From: Rotaria sordida
Lineage: Eukaryota > Rotifera > Eurotatoria > Philodinida > Philodinidae
DNA length: 64,000 nucleotides
Assembly: GCA_905250125.1 (NCBI GenBank)
Contig: CAJNOL010000687.1
Location: 1 to 64,000, forward strand
Direction of reading: 5' to 3'
Both the position numbers and the translations under genes were made by a program. The notes under the pieces are model-generated. The model searched no databases. It was not told where the DNA came from and was given only the letters and a program-made list of their open reading frames with translations. Shown here one piece after another: positions 1 to 11,500 of this stretch. How positions within the stretch are numbered: the stretch's first letter is position 1; every line of letters starts with the position of its first letter.

Positions 1-844
1 TTAAGCTCTGAAAAGTTTTTTTTTTCGGTAATTTATCAACAGGTTACATATTCAGAAATATTATGTGATCTAAGATTAATATGGAAGAAATGGTTTTGTT
101 TTTCCATTTTAACGGGACATAATCATGTCTAATAATAGATTGTTCATCGCTCATTATATGATTTACTTTACTCAACCGGTTTTCTGAGTTATTTTTTACA
201 CTTTCTATTCAATTAATATTATTATTATTATTATTATACATGAATCATTGGCTAATGTTTATTGTTTTCTAATTCATATTTATATTATCATGATATGGCA
301 GGATTCGATATTGTTTCTTCAACTAGCTCATCAAATTTATTTTAAATATTTCAAAATAAAAACAGATTTTTTTATTAATGTTAATCTTTTCGTTTTTGTC
401 TATTCTCGGCAAATACACGCTTTACTACATCAGTACATATTTCGTACAGTCATCATTCCAGTAAAAACAAGCATTCCTTATCTTGTTATCAAGAAAGTAT
501 TGTGCTTGTATTCAATTATTATCATAATGCTAGTAGATAAAAAACAAAGACAGCAGCCGCTAAAGACAGACAAGACCGGCGAAAATCGATGATAGATACA
601 AACACTTTGAGGAGGTTCATATGAAGATCAAGTCTAAAAAAGTGTAGCTCTATTTCGAGTTTTGATAGAACGTACATTGTGTATCGATCAACCGAGAGAA
701 ATATCAGAGAATTTGTAGTTAGAAATTGAACATAAATTTATAATAATAATAGAAAATAAGAGCATGAAAAAAAAAATAATAATAGGTTTTTTTTTAAACT
801 TCGATTTTTCACATGAATAAACATAAAATTTAAAAAACAAAGCA
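1..844. other. Intergenic, 3' side of RAB21
   Basis: AT-rich sequence with a short ATT/TTA run near 220-236. A 114-codon open frame on the plus strand (248-592) has no recognisable domain, is rich in codons expected from AT-rich noncoding DNA and starts in a low-complexity stretch; I do not call it a gene. Nothing else is recognised. Confidence 0.5.
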
Positions 845-1811
845 CTAGCAACAAGAGCCAGCCTTCTGCCGACCATTTTCACCTGTTGTTGAAGATGATT
901 GAATGGGAATTCCACTTGGTCGAAGTGCATTCGAATTATTTGAAGTTGCTGGTACTTTTTCAAGCATACCTTTTGAAAATAAAAACAAATTATTACTAAA
1001 TATATTCAATTATCATGAAAAAGAATTCTTACGAGCAGCTAAATCATTAAAAAGTTCTTCAATTCCTTTATTTAATTTAGCTGATGCATGATAAAGTTTT
1101 GCATTAACTGATCGAGCATATTCTTCGGCTGTTTGCATGGATACATGGCGATCTCTTTCAAGATCAATTTTATTTCCAACAATACATAAAACTACATCAT
1201 CGCCCAACATTCGTTTTAATTCTTTTACCCAACTTTTTACCTTCAGTTAAAAATAAATCATATCTTATTAAGTTTATTTTCGTAATGGAATAAACATACT
1301 CGATCGAATGAATCTTCATCTGTTATATCAAATACAAGTATAGCACCATTTGCTTCACGATAATATAAAGGACTAAAAATGAAATAAAATTCAATAAAAT
1401 ATTTATTTTCGACAAATTAAAATGTCAATACCCACCCAAGTGCTCGAAATCGTTCTTGTCCTGCTGTATCCTAATAAATATAATAATTTAAAAGGTTTTT
1501 TCAATGAAACTTTGACTAACCCATATAGCCAAATCAACCCGACGACCATCCAAATTTAATTTTTTTGTTTTGAAAGAAGCCTAATAAAACATAACAAAAG
1601 ATATTCATAATATTCAACTTATAAATTTACTTGTTGTGTTTCAAGATGTTTATCATTAAATAAATTTTCTGTATAACGTAGAACAATTGAAGTCTAAAAG
1701 AATGAATTCTATAGACCCTTACAAAAAAAAAAGTTTTTTTTTCAAGTTTCTTACTTTACCAACACTGCCTTCTCCTAATAGAACTACTTTAAAAGCAATA
1801 CTTCTATTCAT
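845..1811 (-). CDS. RAB21: Rab21-type small GTPase, 7 exons
   Basis: A Rab-family GTPase that by homology acts on early endosomes and in integrin and cargo trafficking. The spliced model gives 206 residues (vertebrate Rab21 is about 225). It begins MNRSIAFKVVLLGEGSVGKT, with the P-loop GEGSVGKT at 13-20, DTAGQE at 61-66, NKID at 119-122 and SAK at 149-151, and ends SCC, the double-Cys prenylation signal. VGNKIDLER and SAKLNKGIEELF are very close to Rab21. All six introns are short (about 45-80 nt) with GT-AG ends; the exon joins (for example IWD-TAGQE and LAA-RMLE) are read from the sequence. Start chosen at the ATG directly before the conserved strand-1 motif; the stop is at 845-847. The hypervariable tail is Ser/Asn-rich. 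It shares its strand with CFDP1 and a Rab GAP. Confidence 0.93.
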
Positions 1812-2335
1812 CGTTTATTGCATAACAAAACTGTTATCTGAAATCTAAAAATAATATATTTTCTTTTATAATTTTAGAAAAATAACTATAAAAAAAATCT
1901 CATCTCATTCATGGATAGAGATGTAAGTCGATTGACTGTGGCGTCGTCGATGGACGCAAAACTTTTGAGATATGTCGGTCGCCATCAATTATGGCATCGA
2001 CTTATACCTTTGTTCATCATGTGAGAAGATCATAATCTACTGCTTTTCCATTGAATCAAATGCTTGATGAATTCAAAAATGATCCAAATCTATCGTACCT
2101 TATGCTTGTTTGAATAAAAATGTAATTTGGGATTGATTATGATTAGTCGATTAATTTGATAATCAATAATGATAGATTAGAAGATTTGTATTCGATTTGA
2201 AATTGGTTAAAAAACTAGACAAATAGATACAGAAAAAAAAACATTAATTATATAATTTGATTGAGACAAAAGAGACTCTTAGATTTGCATTGTTTTTTTT
2301 TAATATTATCTATATAATAACAATGTAGCATAAAC
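1812..2335. other. RAB21-CFDP1 intergenic region
   Basis: About 520 bp that should hold the RAB21 promoter and the CFDP1 3' end (both genes on the minus strand). It includes a GC-richer imperfect palindrome at about 1919-2012, listed separately. No gene seen. Confidence 0.5.
1919..2012. repeat. Short imperfect palindrome upstream of RAB21
   Basis: GTAAGTCGATTGACTGTGGC on the left is mirrored on the other strand by GTATAAGTCGATGCCATAAT followed by TGATGGCGACCGACA. The block is clearly richer in CG than its surroundings and lies within about 110 bp of the RAB21 start, so it may be a small MITE or a promoter hairpin. Confidence 0.5.
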
Positions 2336-3031
2336 TCATTTCTTTTTTACATTAAATAAATAATGATCATGTTCACGTAGTTCTGAACGTTGTAGAAATG
2401 CTTTCTTTTCAACATATGAATCTTTGCCACGTCGATGAGACTCCAAATCATCTATTAATGATTCCGATTCTTTATGCGTTTTCCAATCAAGACGAGATTT
2501 TTCTAATGTTGATAATTTTTGCTTTTTACCAATACCAAGACGATCAAGTACGGAATTAGATGTTGTTGATGAAGAAGCTGGTCGTTTTAAAGATGAATTT
2601 TCTGTCGATGTCGTTGTAGTTGTTGTAACTGGCACTGAAATTTTTTCACCAGCAAATTCAAGTATTTTATTAGTTGTTATTGGTTTTGAATTTTGTATTG
2701 TTGATTTTGGTAGTTCTGTTGTTGTCTTTGGACTATCTATCTTTATCGATGATGATTTCGTACTACTTGTAAAATTCTTCCAAAGGTCATTTGTTTTGGA
2801 TTCATCATAAGGTTTTACATTCAAATCATTTTGATTTTTATTATCTGTTTGTTGATTTTGATCATTGACAGTATCATCATCATTATTATCATCGTCATCA
2901 TCATCATTATGTTCTGATTCATCACTTTGATCCGATTGTTCATTATGAGTTTTTGTCGGACAATAATCATCATCATTATCTTCATCATCATCTGAATCAA
3001 CTTTTTTATTGACTAAATTTTTTTCACTCAT
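2336..3031 (-). CDS. CFDP1: Craniofacial development protein 1 / BCNT (SWC5-like)
   Basis: Single-exon, 231 residues. The C-terminal ~80 residues form the BCNT-C domain: LGIGKKQKLSTLEKSRLDWK, then a HRRGKDSYVEKKAFLQR segment, closely matching vertebrate CFDP1. By family knowledge CFDP1 corresponds to yeast Swc5, a subunit of the SWR1/SRCAP complex that deposits histone H2A.Z, so a nuclear chromatin role is expected. The N-terminal half is acidic and low in complexity (Asp/Glu/Asn runs at about 11-65), consistent with Swc5-type acidic histone-binding regions. The ATG is followed at once by conserved-style acidic sequence. It lies 213 bp from the end of the TBC1D15-like gene on the same strand. 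Confidence 0.92.
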   Translation of the reverse strand: MSEKNLVNKKVDSDDDEDNDDDYCPTKTHNEQSDQSDESEHNDDDDDDNNDDDTVNDQNQQTDNKNQNDLNVKPYDESKTNDLWKNFTSSTKSSSIKIDSPKTTTELPKSTIQNSKPITTNKILEFAGEKISVPVTTTTTTSTENSSLKRPASSSTTSNSVLDRLGIGKKQKLSTLEKSRLDWKTHKESESLIDDLESHRRGKDSYVEKKAFLQRSELREHDHYLFNVKKK

Positions 3032-3244
3032 GATTTTTTTTCTCTTTGTTATAATTTATCTAGAATAAATATATCGTTAGACGTGTAAGGAGAAAAAAAA
3101 TATAATGATTATGTTATTTTGTTTCCTTGTTCTCGAACAGAATTATTTGTACGAGAATGTGCATTGATTAAAAAAAAACAAAGAGAATTGATGAAACAAC
3201 TACAACAACAACAATGAAACAAAACAAAAAAAATATATATAATA

Positions 3245-6200
3245 TTAATTGTTTTTAGTATGACTAACAACTGCACTATCATTTTCATCAATTGAATGTG
3301 ATTCAGTTAATTGTCTTGTACGAGTCTTTCGTTCAATATTTGGATTTGGTGATGGTTCACGTGAAGATTTTACAGATGATATTGTTGATGTTGCATCCGA
3401 ATCTGAATCTTGATTATTATTTTTATTTGATTTTTTTAGATTTTTATTTTTATTTGGAAACATAATTGCTGATATAGATGCTGGAAGACCAGGTGTTGAT
3501 TGATCATGTTGTTTTAATAGTATATAAAGACCTTCTGCATGTTTTAATAATGGTTCTAATGGAACTTTAAGTGAGAGATCATTGATATGCTATTAAATAT
3601 ATATATACATATTCATATTCAATTGATTTAAAGAAAAATATTACAACATACTTTAAGAATTTCATTACAACCAAATTTTGATTCCATAATAACTGTTTTT
3701 TGTGAAATCAATATAGCTAAACACACAAGTAACTCAAAATTTTGACATAAATTATCTGTCCATATAACCTGAAATTGTTTACAAATAAAATTATTTAATT
3801 ATTAAACAAAAAAAAAAAGATTTACCTCCCATAAATACATAACATCATCAAATGAAAATTCACGTTTAAAACAAATTAACATCCACCGGAAGAAAAAGTA
3901 CATATTACTTGAATTATTTTCGACTAAAATAAATTTTTTGTTTTTGTTTGAATTATTAAAGTTACGAAAAGATACTACTGGATAAGAAATCGTAAATCTG
4001 CCACAAACTTAGATTCAAACAATAGATTAGAAAAATACAGCATGAAATTCTGCACAATTTTGTGTATTTATTTTCTTGAATACAGAAAAGTTGTTTTCCA
4101 AGACTAAATAGTCTTACGGGTGTTTATCAGTTTTGATTAAGAACTATGGTAACTATAGTTTTTCATGCTCTACAAAATGACATATTGATCATGTTTATTG
4201 ATTAGTTTAGGCAGAATTCAGCTTCTCACTCGGTAAAAACTCATCGATAAATATGATAAATGTGTCATTTTATAGAGCATGAAAAAGTATACTGATCTAA
4301 ACAGTCAGTTTTCATATGAAGTTGACATAAGAAAAAACTATCATTGTCATAGTCCTCCGCCATAAAGGAATGACAGATCTACGATCTCGTATTCGGCGGT
4401 ATCCTTTATTTTACTTTTTTTACCTAAATAATTCGCAAGTTCAGCATCAATAAATTGAAGAAGTGTATGAAGATTACTAAGTTGACGTTTTATATGTGAT
4501 TGATCCATATGAAAATTTTGTTCCATACGTTCCATAAGTCCAACAAAACACCAAAATGCATCAACTTCATTGTCCATAACAATTAATATTGGACTTAATA
4601 AATCATTCATACCTTGAACATACCCTTAACACAAAAAAAAAAAAGAAATAGAAGTATAACTTGGAGAAAAATCAAATTCATATATCTACAAACCCAAATC
4701 AAAATTAAACATATTATAAGTCATTAATATATCATGTAAAACTTCAAGATGAACATTATTATCACCTTGAAAATATTCATGTGTTCGATCTGTACGTATT
4801 GCATCTTTGTCTAAAAGTAAAAAGATGTATGAGACAAACTAGAGAAGAATTTACATCGAATGAATATTGAAAACGAAAACTGAGAAATCGAAACTGTTGA
4901 ATTCTAGACATCAGTAATAAAGCAAATTCGAGATCCTAAGATCCTAGTGAACTTCGGTGGATTCTAATGAATCCTGATGAAGTCTTCGATTCTTAGAGTC
5001 TAGTAGAAATCATGTTAAATTCGCTAAGTTTAGATCATAGTGAACAACGAAATGTACTGGTAAATCTGCTTTTACGATCTACTAGAAGCCTCTAAGATCC
5101 TGGATTCGTCTTTTACTCCTTCAGAATTCGACTTCTTACGAGAGACATAATCTATTGCTATAGAGCACGTTGTTTTAGATAAAGAGTAAAGTTTTTAGCC
5201 ATTTCCTATATGTACCAGCCGAGACATTAGCATCTGACGAGGGGATTTTCCCTTAAGACCTTTGACATGTGTCATTATACGAATGTCATGAATAATTTAG
5301 ATCAATTGAAGATTCCAAACTTTTGCTTACATTTCTAAATAGACCTAAGTAAATTGTCTTTTGAGAGAAAGTTGATGCAAAGTTAAGTTCATTGAACGGA
5401 AGAAGAAAGTCTGTTTAGATGGTTTATAAGGTAGACTAAGATCACATCATCAAATAAATAGTCTTTCTTCATATTTGTGGGACAAAATTCGCTCAATTTT
5501 TTTTTCTAAAATTTATACACTTACGAGGGAGTCACCCGAACTAATACTTGACATTCGAGCTTACATGTTGGGTCTACAAGGCCCTGTCCCGATGTGCCTT
5601 TGAAGTCTAGTTGAGAATGTTTTACTAAATTTTCAACTCAGCTTTAGGTATATATCGAGTAACCAAAAAGTAGAATTTCGACATAAAATTTTCTTCAAAG
5701 ATAGGTCGAATGACCCATAGAATATCCTGCAAATATCAAGTGACGAGTGATTATTTTTTGAAAATTCAATATCTTAACTAAAGAACATTTTTTCGATCAT
5801 TTTTCATTATATATCTAATGTTGGGTCGAACATCAGTAAAACGATCATAATTCACCTCCAAAGGTCAATGAGGACGAACTTTTACTAGTCTCAACAAGGT
5901 AACCTTGTTGGCCCAGTATAAGTTCAAAAGGTGGATATCAATTAGGATGATTCACTCGTTAGACCTATATAGAGATGCAAGCTAAAGTTTGGAATGTTTA
6001 ATTGAGTCAAATCGTTCGTGCAATAATTCTTGCGATTTGTGATAAATACTTTCTAATTACAGATTCTCATTCATAATGAAATCATTTTTATTAAACAGCT
6101 TTTCAAATAAACGAAAAATACTCACAAAAATATAAAATATTACTTCATTTCATATTTCTAAATTAATCTCTTTTTATAAATAACTTCATGCAATCTTCTT

Positions 6201-8594
6201 TGAATTACTTAACAGATAATTGTTATGATTTTTTTTTGTTTTGTTCTCAAGAAATGAATCAGTTTCAATTTTATGATTATCAATTTCGACTAATTCTAAA
6301 AAGATAAATAATTTCTTTACCAATTAATGATTCTCGTTCGCGAAATAAACTATTTCTTTGTTTTTGTTGTTCATTCATTGTTTTCCATTGCAATTTCATT
6401 GCAAAATATTCAAATTCTTTTTGTTTAACTAATTCAATTCGTTCATCATGTGTTGATGACCATGGATAATAATTTAATAAAAATTTCCATATATCACGTC
6501 TCAATCTATTTGATTCTAATCCACCACGAAAAATTCGTTCTTTTACTTTTTTAACATCTATAATACGTCCATCTTTATCGAAGAACATTTGCCATTCTTT
6601 GTTGGTCAATGGTTGACAACGTATAACTTCAGGTAAATTTTTAAAATCAACCTAAACTTACGAATGAAATAATTAATGAATAAAAAACAAAAAGATCTTT
6701 TCATATAAATTTTTCAACCTTATATATAACTTCAAAACCATCATTATTTGATTCTCTTAAATCTCTACTAAATGATTCCATGAGAGCAGTTACATCAGCA
6801 CCCATTGTACCATCTGGATTATCACTCATTTGTATAAATTCGTTTTGACCAAGAAAAGCATCTTTAAGAAAATTTGTTACTTTAGAAAATCGTTCAATAG
6901 CAGTACGACGCGAATCAGATCCTCTCTAAATGTATATATATATATATATATATTGAAAATCAAACATCAGAATGAATTCATCAGAAACACATCATCATCA
7001 TTACACTGATCATGGGCGGCAGCAACAGATTTAAAACTGTTGCGAAAAAAAGTTATTGAAGATTTACTGACTCAGCAAAACTAGTGAAAATTTTGTTTTT
7101 TCTCAGTTATGTTGACCTATCTTGTGGAGCTCACGCCAGATCTAAACCCGTACCAAAACGGACGCGAATGATTTCAAATGAAGGAACATTGAAAATACTA
7201 TATATTGAAGGAGAAAAAGTGTGCTTCATACAGGAACTTTGATTATCTAGATTCTTTAGAAAAATTTTCACAGTCAAATCTTATTCAAAAATATTTTCTA
7301 TCTCATGGTTGCATAGAGCATTCAATTCTGAACAAAATGACATGTTCTACAGATTTTTACGAATTGGAATGACGGAGTTAGACGCTTCGTAAGATATATA
7401 TGTAGTAAATTCTTTTTTTCAGTTTGTAACAGAGCATTTTGCAGACACTTTTCGTATTTTGAACGATGAATCCTAGAACTGTTGGCAATATCTCATTTTG
7501 TTCAGAATTAAACGCTCTATTGAATCATACGATAGGAAATATTTTTGAATAAAGTTTGACTTTGAAAAGTTTTCTAGAAAATCTAGATAGTAAAAGTTCC
7601 TGTACGAAGCAAACCTTTTTCTTTCCTTCCATGTATAGTATTTTCAATGTTCTTTCCATTTGTAACCATCCGTATCCATTTTGGAGCAAGCTGAGCTTTA
7701 CAAAATAAATCAAAAAAGCTAGAAAAAGACCGAAATTTCACTAGTATTGCTGGGCCAGTAAGTCTTCAATTACTTTTCTTACGTGACAGTTAAAGGATTG
7801 TGGCTTTCACCAATAAAACCGGTGCAACGTACTCTACAAAACTTATGCTATTTTGCCGCTGCCCCCTACAATCGGTGAAATAATGTTATGTTTCTAACGA
7901 ATGTACACATCAATCATTCAATAAGAAACCAGGTGTTTTCCGCTTACCATTCGTTTCATCATATTACTTGAATCATCAAATAAATTTAATTGATCAAAGA
8001 CACTTATTGGTTCCGTTATATTCTCTTGTGGAAGATCATCTTTAGCAACATAGAGTTGATTATCTTGTGTTGACCTTATTTTAAAAATAAAAAATTTGTT
8101 TTCTTGTTTTTTTAAAACGTTTGTTTTTTCTTTTACTTTTCAAGTTTTAAATATTTAATAAATAATTGTAAAAGTTCTCGACTTCCACCAAGATTAAAAT
8201 GAAATGCTGGTAAAGTTGTACCATCTTTAAGTACAATTATCAAATACGCAATACCATGTAACATATGATATCGACGAATACTTCGTAATTGATTGATATT
8301 AAAATAATAACGAAATTTTAATAATGGATTTGGTGAAACTGCTATAGAATCTTTATCATTTCCTCGATTTTTAAAAGAAATTATTGATTGACCACCATTA
8401 ACTAATGCCCAATCATCTGTCATACTATCTTCAAGACCAAATGGTTTAAAACAAAAAAATTTGCCACGTTCATTTTCAAAAATAGTTATTGTTCCTTTTA
8501 TTTCATCAAGTGATGATGCTTGCTTTTCTGGTGATGATAATCGTTCTTTAATGAAAACATGCCTTCGTTCAAATAATATTTTATCATTTGCCAT
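3245..8594 (-). CDS. TBC1D15: TBC1D15/17-type Rab GTPase-activating protein, about 9 exons
   Basis: Full-length match to TBC1D15, a Rab7-directed GAP acting on late endosomes, mitochondria and autophagy. Exon 1 (about 8130-8594) starts MANDKILFERRHVF and holds the N-terminal TBC1D15-type domain, with YLIIVLKDGTTLPAFHFN. Exon 2 (about 7948-8080) and exon 3 (about 6720-6927) carry the linker. Exon 4 (about 6305-6650) opens the TBC domain with IFRGGLESNRLRRDIWKFLL. Exon 5 (about 4690-4812) carries the Arg-finger region (IRTDR). Exon 6 (about 4430-4625) carries the Gln finger YVQGMNDLLSPIL and VDAFWCFVG. Exons 7-9 finish the domain and a Ser/Asp-rich tail ending at 3245. Both catalytic fingers are present, so it should be active. 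Introns 2, 4 and 6 are long (about 1.0, 1.5 and 0.5 kb) and hold repeats; the others are short. A 78-nt in-frame extension of the last frame near 4347 is intron read-through. Confidence 0.92.
4150..4300. repeat. Fold-back repeat in TBC1D15 intron
   Basis: Left arm TTTTTCATGCTCTACAAAAT then GACATATTGATCATG; the right arm read on the other strand gives TTTTTCATGCTCTATAAAAT then GACACATTTATCATA. The arms are about 50 bp each with a short loop near 4210-4235. No coding content. Confidence 0.7.
5640..6010. repeat. Dispersed repeat, copy A (TBC1D15 intron 4)
   Basis: Resembles, in the same orientation, sequence near 46890-47170. Shared words include CCCAGTATAAGTTCAAAAGG (here) against CCCAATATAAGCTCAGACGG, the stretch before it (ACTAGTCTCAACAAG against TCTAGTCTTACCAAG) and CACCTCCAAAGGTCAATGA against GACTCCAAAAGTCCATGA. 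The copies are strongly diverged. The rest of intron 4 (about 4815-6300) shows no recognisable gene. Confidence 0.5.
7003..7881. mobile_element. 0.88-kb palindromic element in TBC1D15 intron 2
   Basis: Two arms of about 350 bp each in inverted orientation, with the centre near 7360-7490. Ends: left CACTGATCATGGGCGGCAGC, right on the other strand CACCGATTGTAGGGGGCAGC. Inner matches include GAACATTGAAAATACTATA in both arms and AATTCTGAACAAAATGA at the centre sides. The arms differ by substitutions and small indels, so the element is old. Open frames inside (for example 7525-7713 minus) show no known domain. Type undetermined: fold-back or MITE-like. Confidence 0.8.
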
Positions 8595-11500
8595 AAGAAT
8601 GCTATATAAAAATAAAAAATTCAAATAGCAAAGGCCAGATAAAATAATAAAACAAATAAATGAAGAAAAAAAAAAAACTAGTAACACGTGAATGAAGATT
8701 ATCCAATCGTATTTTATTATTAGAACTTCAATAATTTATATTGTCTTCTTTAGCGTCAGATAGCGACCTCACGTTATCATAGGATCGCTCAATTTGAAAA
8801 AGATTATTTTTTTAATTATGAAGATTGACCTGTTGTAGCTGTTCGTTTGGAAAGTAAAAGAAAGAATTTATTAGAATATTTAAGATCTACTATTAGAGGT
8901 GCCAAAAGTAGGCTGAACACTCCTCGAGAATTTTTTGACGGTTTTGCAAAAAAATGATTATTTTTTATCAAGTACTACAGAAATTTTTTCTAGTGCTCTA
9001 TTGGTAGTTTAATTCAAAACACCTACTGTCTTTTGAAATTAGAAAGCTGCACAACCGTAAAAACCGAATTCTGATGGAGGTGGATGGAGTTGTCAAAACA
9101 AAGTTTTTTGAAACCAAAGTTGCAACTGAAGTCACAAAAAGAATATTCTTTGAAATCTGAGTCACAGTAATTTTGGAGTCAATGTCAGAGCTATCACAGA
9201 AAACAGTAGAACCTCTACTCTTACTTAGTGATAATTCTTTTCTTCAAATATTAAATAATGAACAAAAAAATAGAAAAAAAAGTAAATAGAATGGTTTAGA
9301 TATCACACAACTACAACTAGACTCGGGATCGAAAATAATTAGCTTTCAACATGTTTTTCAATAAATACCTATGTCTATAAACATTAAAATAAGATCACTT
9401 TTATTAATAACCTAAATCAGGTGGTCTGAAATGCTTAAACAAGAATTATTAGTTGATTTAGACAAATAAAGGACTAGATGTCGATGGGAGTCAATAACAT
9501 TTTGAAAAATCTTCGAAAATTACAAAAGAAAAACTTAATGAAAACTGTGATACTTGACGAAAATGAGTAAAAAAGGTAAGTGTTTTATTTGTTACAATAG
9601 CTTACTTATATCCAAGACCAATTGCACATCAAATTATAATTCTATATGGTTCACTGAAACCATACCAACTTTCATTTTATCAATAACATCATGAAAATGA
9701 TTTCTGAGATCGAGTTAAACAACTGATCTTCAAAATAAGTCGATAAAAGAAAACATAACTGTATCGTATTTTTCTGATATTTTGAAAATGATGAGTTTAT
9801 GTATTTTAACTCGTAGAAATCATCATTAACATTGACTATTCAACCAAATTATATTAAATAAAATTTCAAAGAACACATTATTATATTATTAAAAAAAAAA
9901 TAATCAAATTACTTCAATTCTTTAAAAGATAATTCTGTTTAATTTTCATACGAACTTTTCGGACATCTTGTACAAATCGTTATTTATTATTTCTATTATT
10001 CAAATAAAAAATGCTGATCCATTTGTAGTAGACAGACCAATTTTATTTGTGATTAATTGCTTACGAATATTTAATTTCATTCATTTCCAATTCATTTGTA
10101 TAAATAATAGTTAGATCCTGATTGCGGATCCTATTTTTGGCCAATGAAGGAAAAATATCCGCGGTGTAGAATCGAAAAAGAGACACAAAAGTGGCTGCCT
10201 ACCGTATTTAAGATTATTCTTGTTAGTTGTATCAAATACTTTGATATATCAATAACAAAAAGAATGTTAGGTATTGTGATAACTATTAAGATTCAAAAGC
10301 TCTTGGATCAAAATGTTTTTATTTGCTACTGATATGGCTCTTCTAAAGCATGCTGAACGTTGTTGGAATTATTCTTGTTCAGTCCAAATCATTGTTGATT
10401 CTTCTGGCTCTTGGATATATCTTATTTAGATCCAAAGATTTGGATATGTTTGGCCATATAGATTTTAATTTACCATAGTATTCTTCTACGTGGTTGTTAG
10501 GTTTTGATCAAATTTCAAAAACGAAGGAAGAAATAAAACATCTTCAATAACCAAAATGGACCATATATAGCACTATGATAAAAAATTGAAATATCTTCAC
10601 TTAGGTTCTCTCAAATGGACTGATTTTTTTTAGCTAGTGATAGAAACTTATTTAAATTTTTTTTTTCATACGGAAAAGATAAACAAATACTACTGTCAAG
10701 TTTTATTTTTGGCTTCACTAAAGCAATTTCACGTATTGTCAAATAAGAAAAAGACACACGAAGAGTTTCATAAATAGTTTTGAGTTGTCATATAAGAGAA
10801 AATAATAATAAGAAATGAAAACAAACTTTCTTTTAAATGTCGAAATCTGTGCGTCATGAGTAAGACATACCATTGTAGTCTTGTGGACACCAATTTCCTT
10901 CCAAAAACCATTGTTTGATGTTTGAAAATTCGAAATTTTGAAATCGTTGACTTTTAACTGACTAATTGTGAAAATTGACTCTCTATACATTAATATAATA
11001 TCATTCATAATGTTCGCTTTGGTTTCTTCCTTATATTTCTCTGAGATAAGAATTGAAAATTATCTATGACACTCTACATTTGTGTTTTTCTTACTTAATA
11101 ACAGGTAAAATTGCTTTCATGATACCAACAATAATACTTGATAATATTATTTGCTTATCTCACCCGCATAAAAAAGAAAAATTTTAAATAAATTTCTACC
11201 ATTAACCAAACATTCAACCCATTTGATTGAACCGACGCAGATATATTTAGTTTTTGTTTTTCGTAATGCTATTTACATAGTTTTTTGTTGGATTCTGCTT
11301 AGGTGGAGAAAAAGTTAAGGAAGAAAGTCTACTAAGACTACAGAAAAACCATTCATTCATCAGCCATTGCTCGTGTTACTAAATTCATTACGAAATTTTG
11401 GGTCAATGGAAACCAAAATATTTTTACTACATACAAAAGCTGTTTACATCAGTTGTTTTAAAAGTAATATTCTTTCTAATAGTTGTGCGGCGTTTTATCC

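Noticed and set aside
248-592. 114-codon open frame, plus strand
   Set aside because: Codon use and composition fit AT-rich noncoding DNA; no motif, splice structure or neighbour supports it.
7525-7713. 62-codon minus-strand frame
   Set aside because: Lies in the right arm of the 7.0-7.9 kb palindrome and is not kept in the left arm.
10395-10510. Minus-strand NNHVEEYYGKLK, like MULE transposases
   Set aside because: Too short and followed by stops; kept only as a remark in the interval entry.
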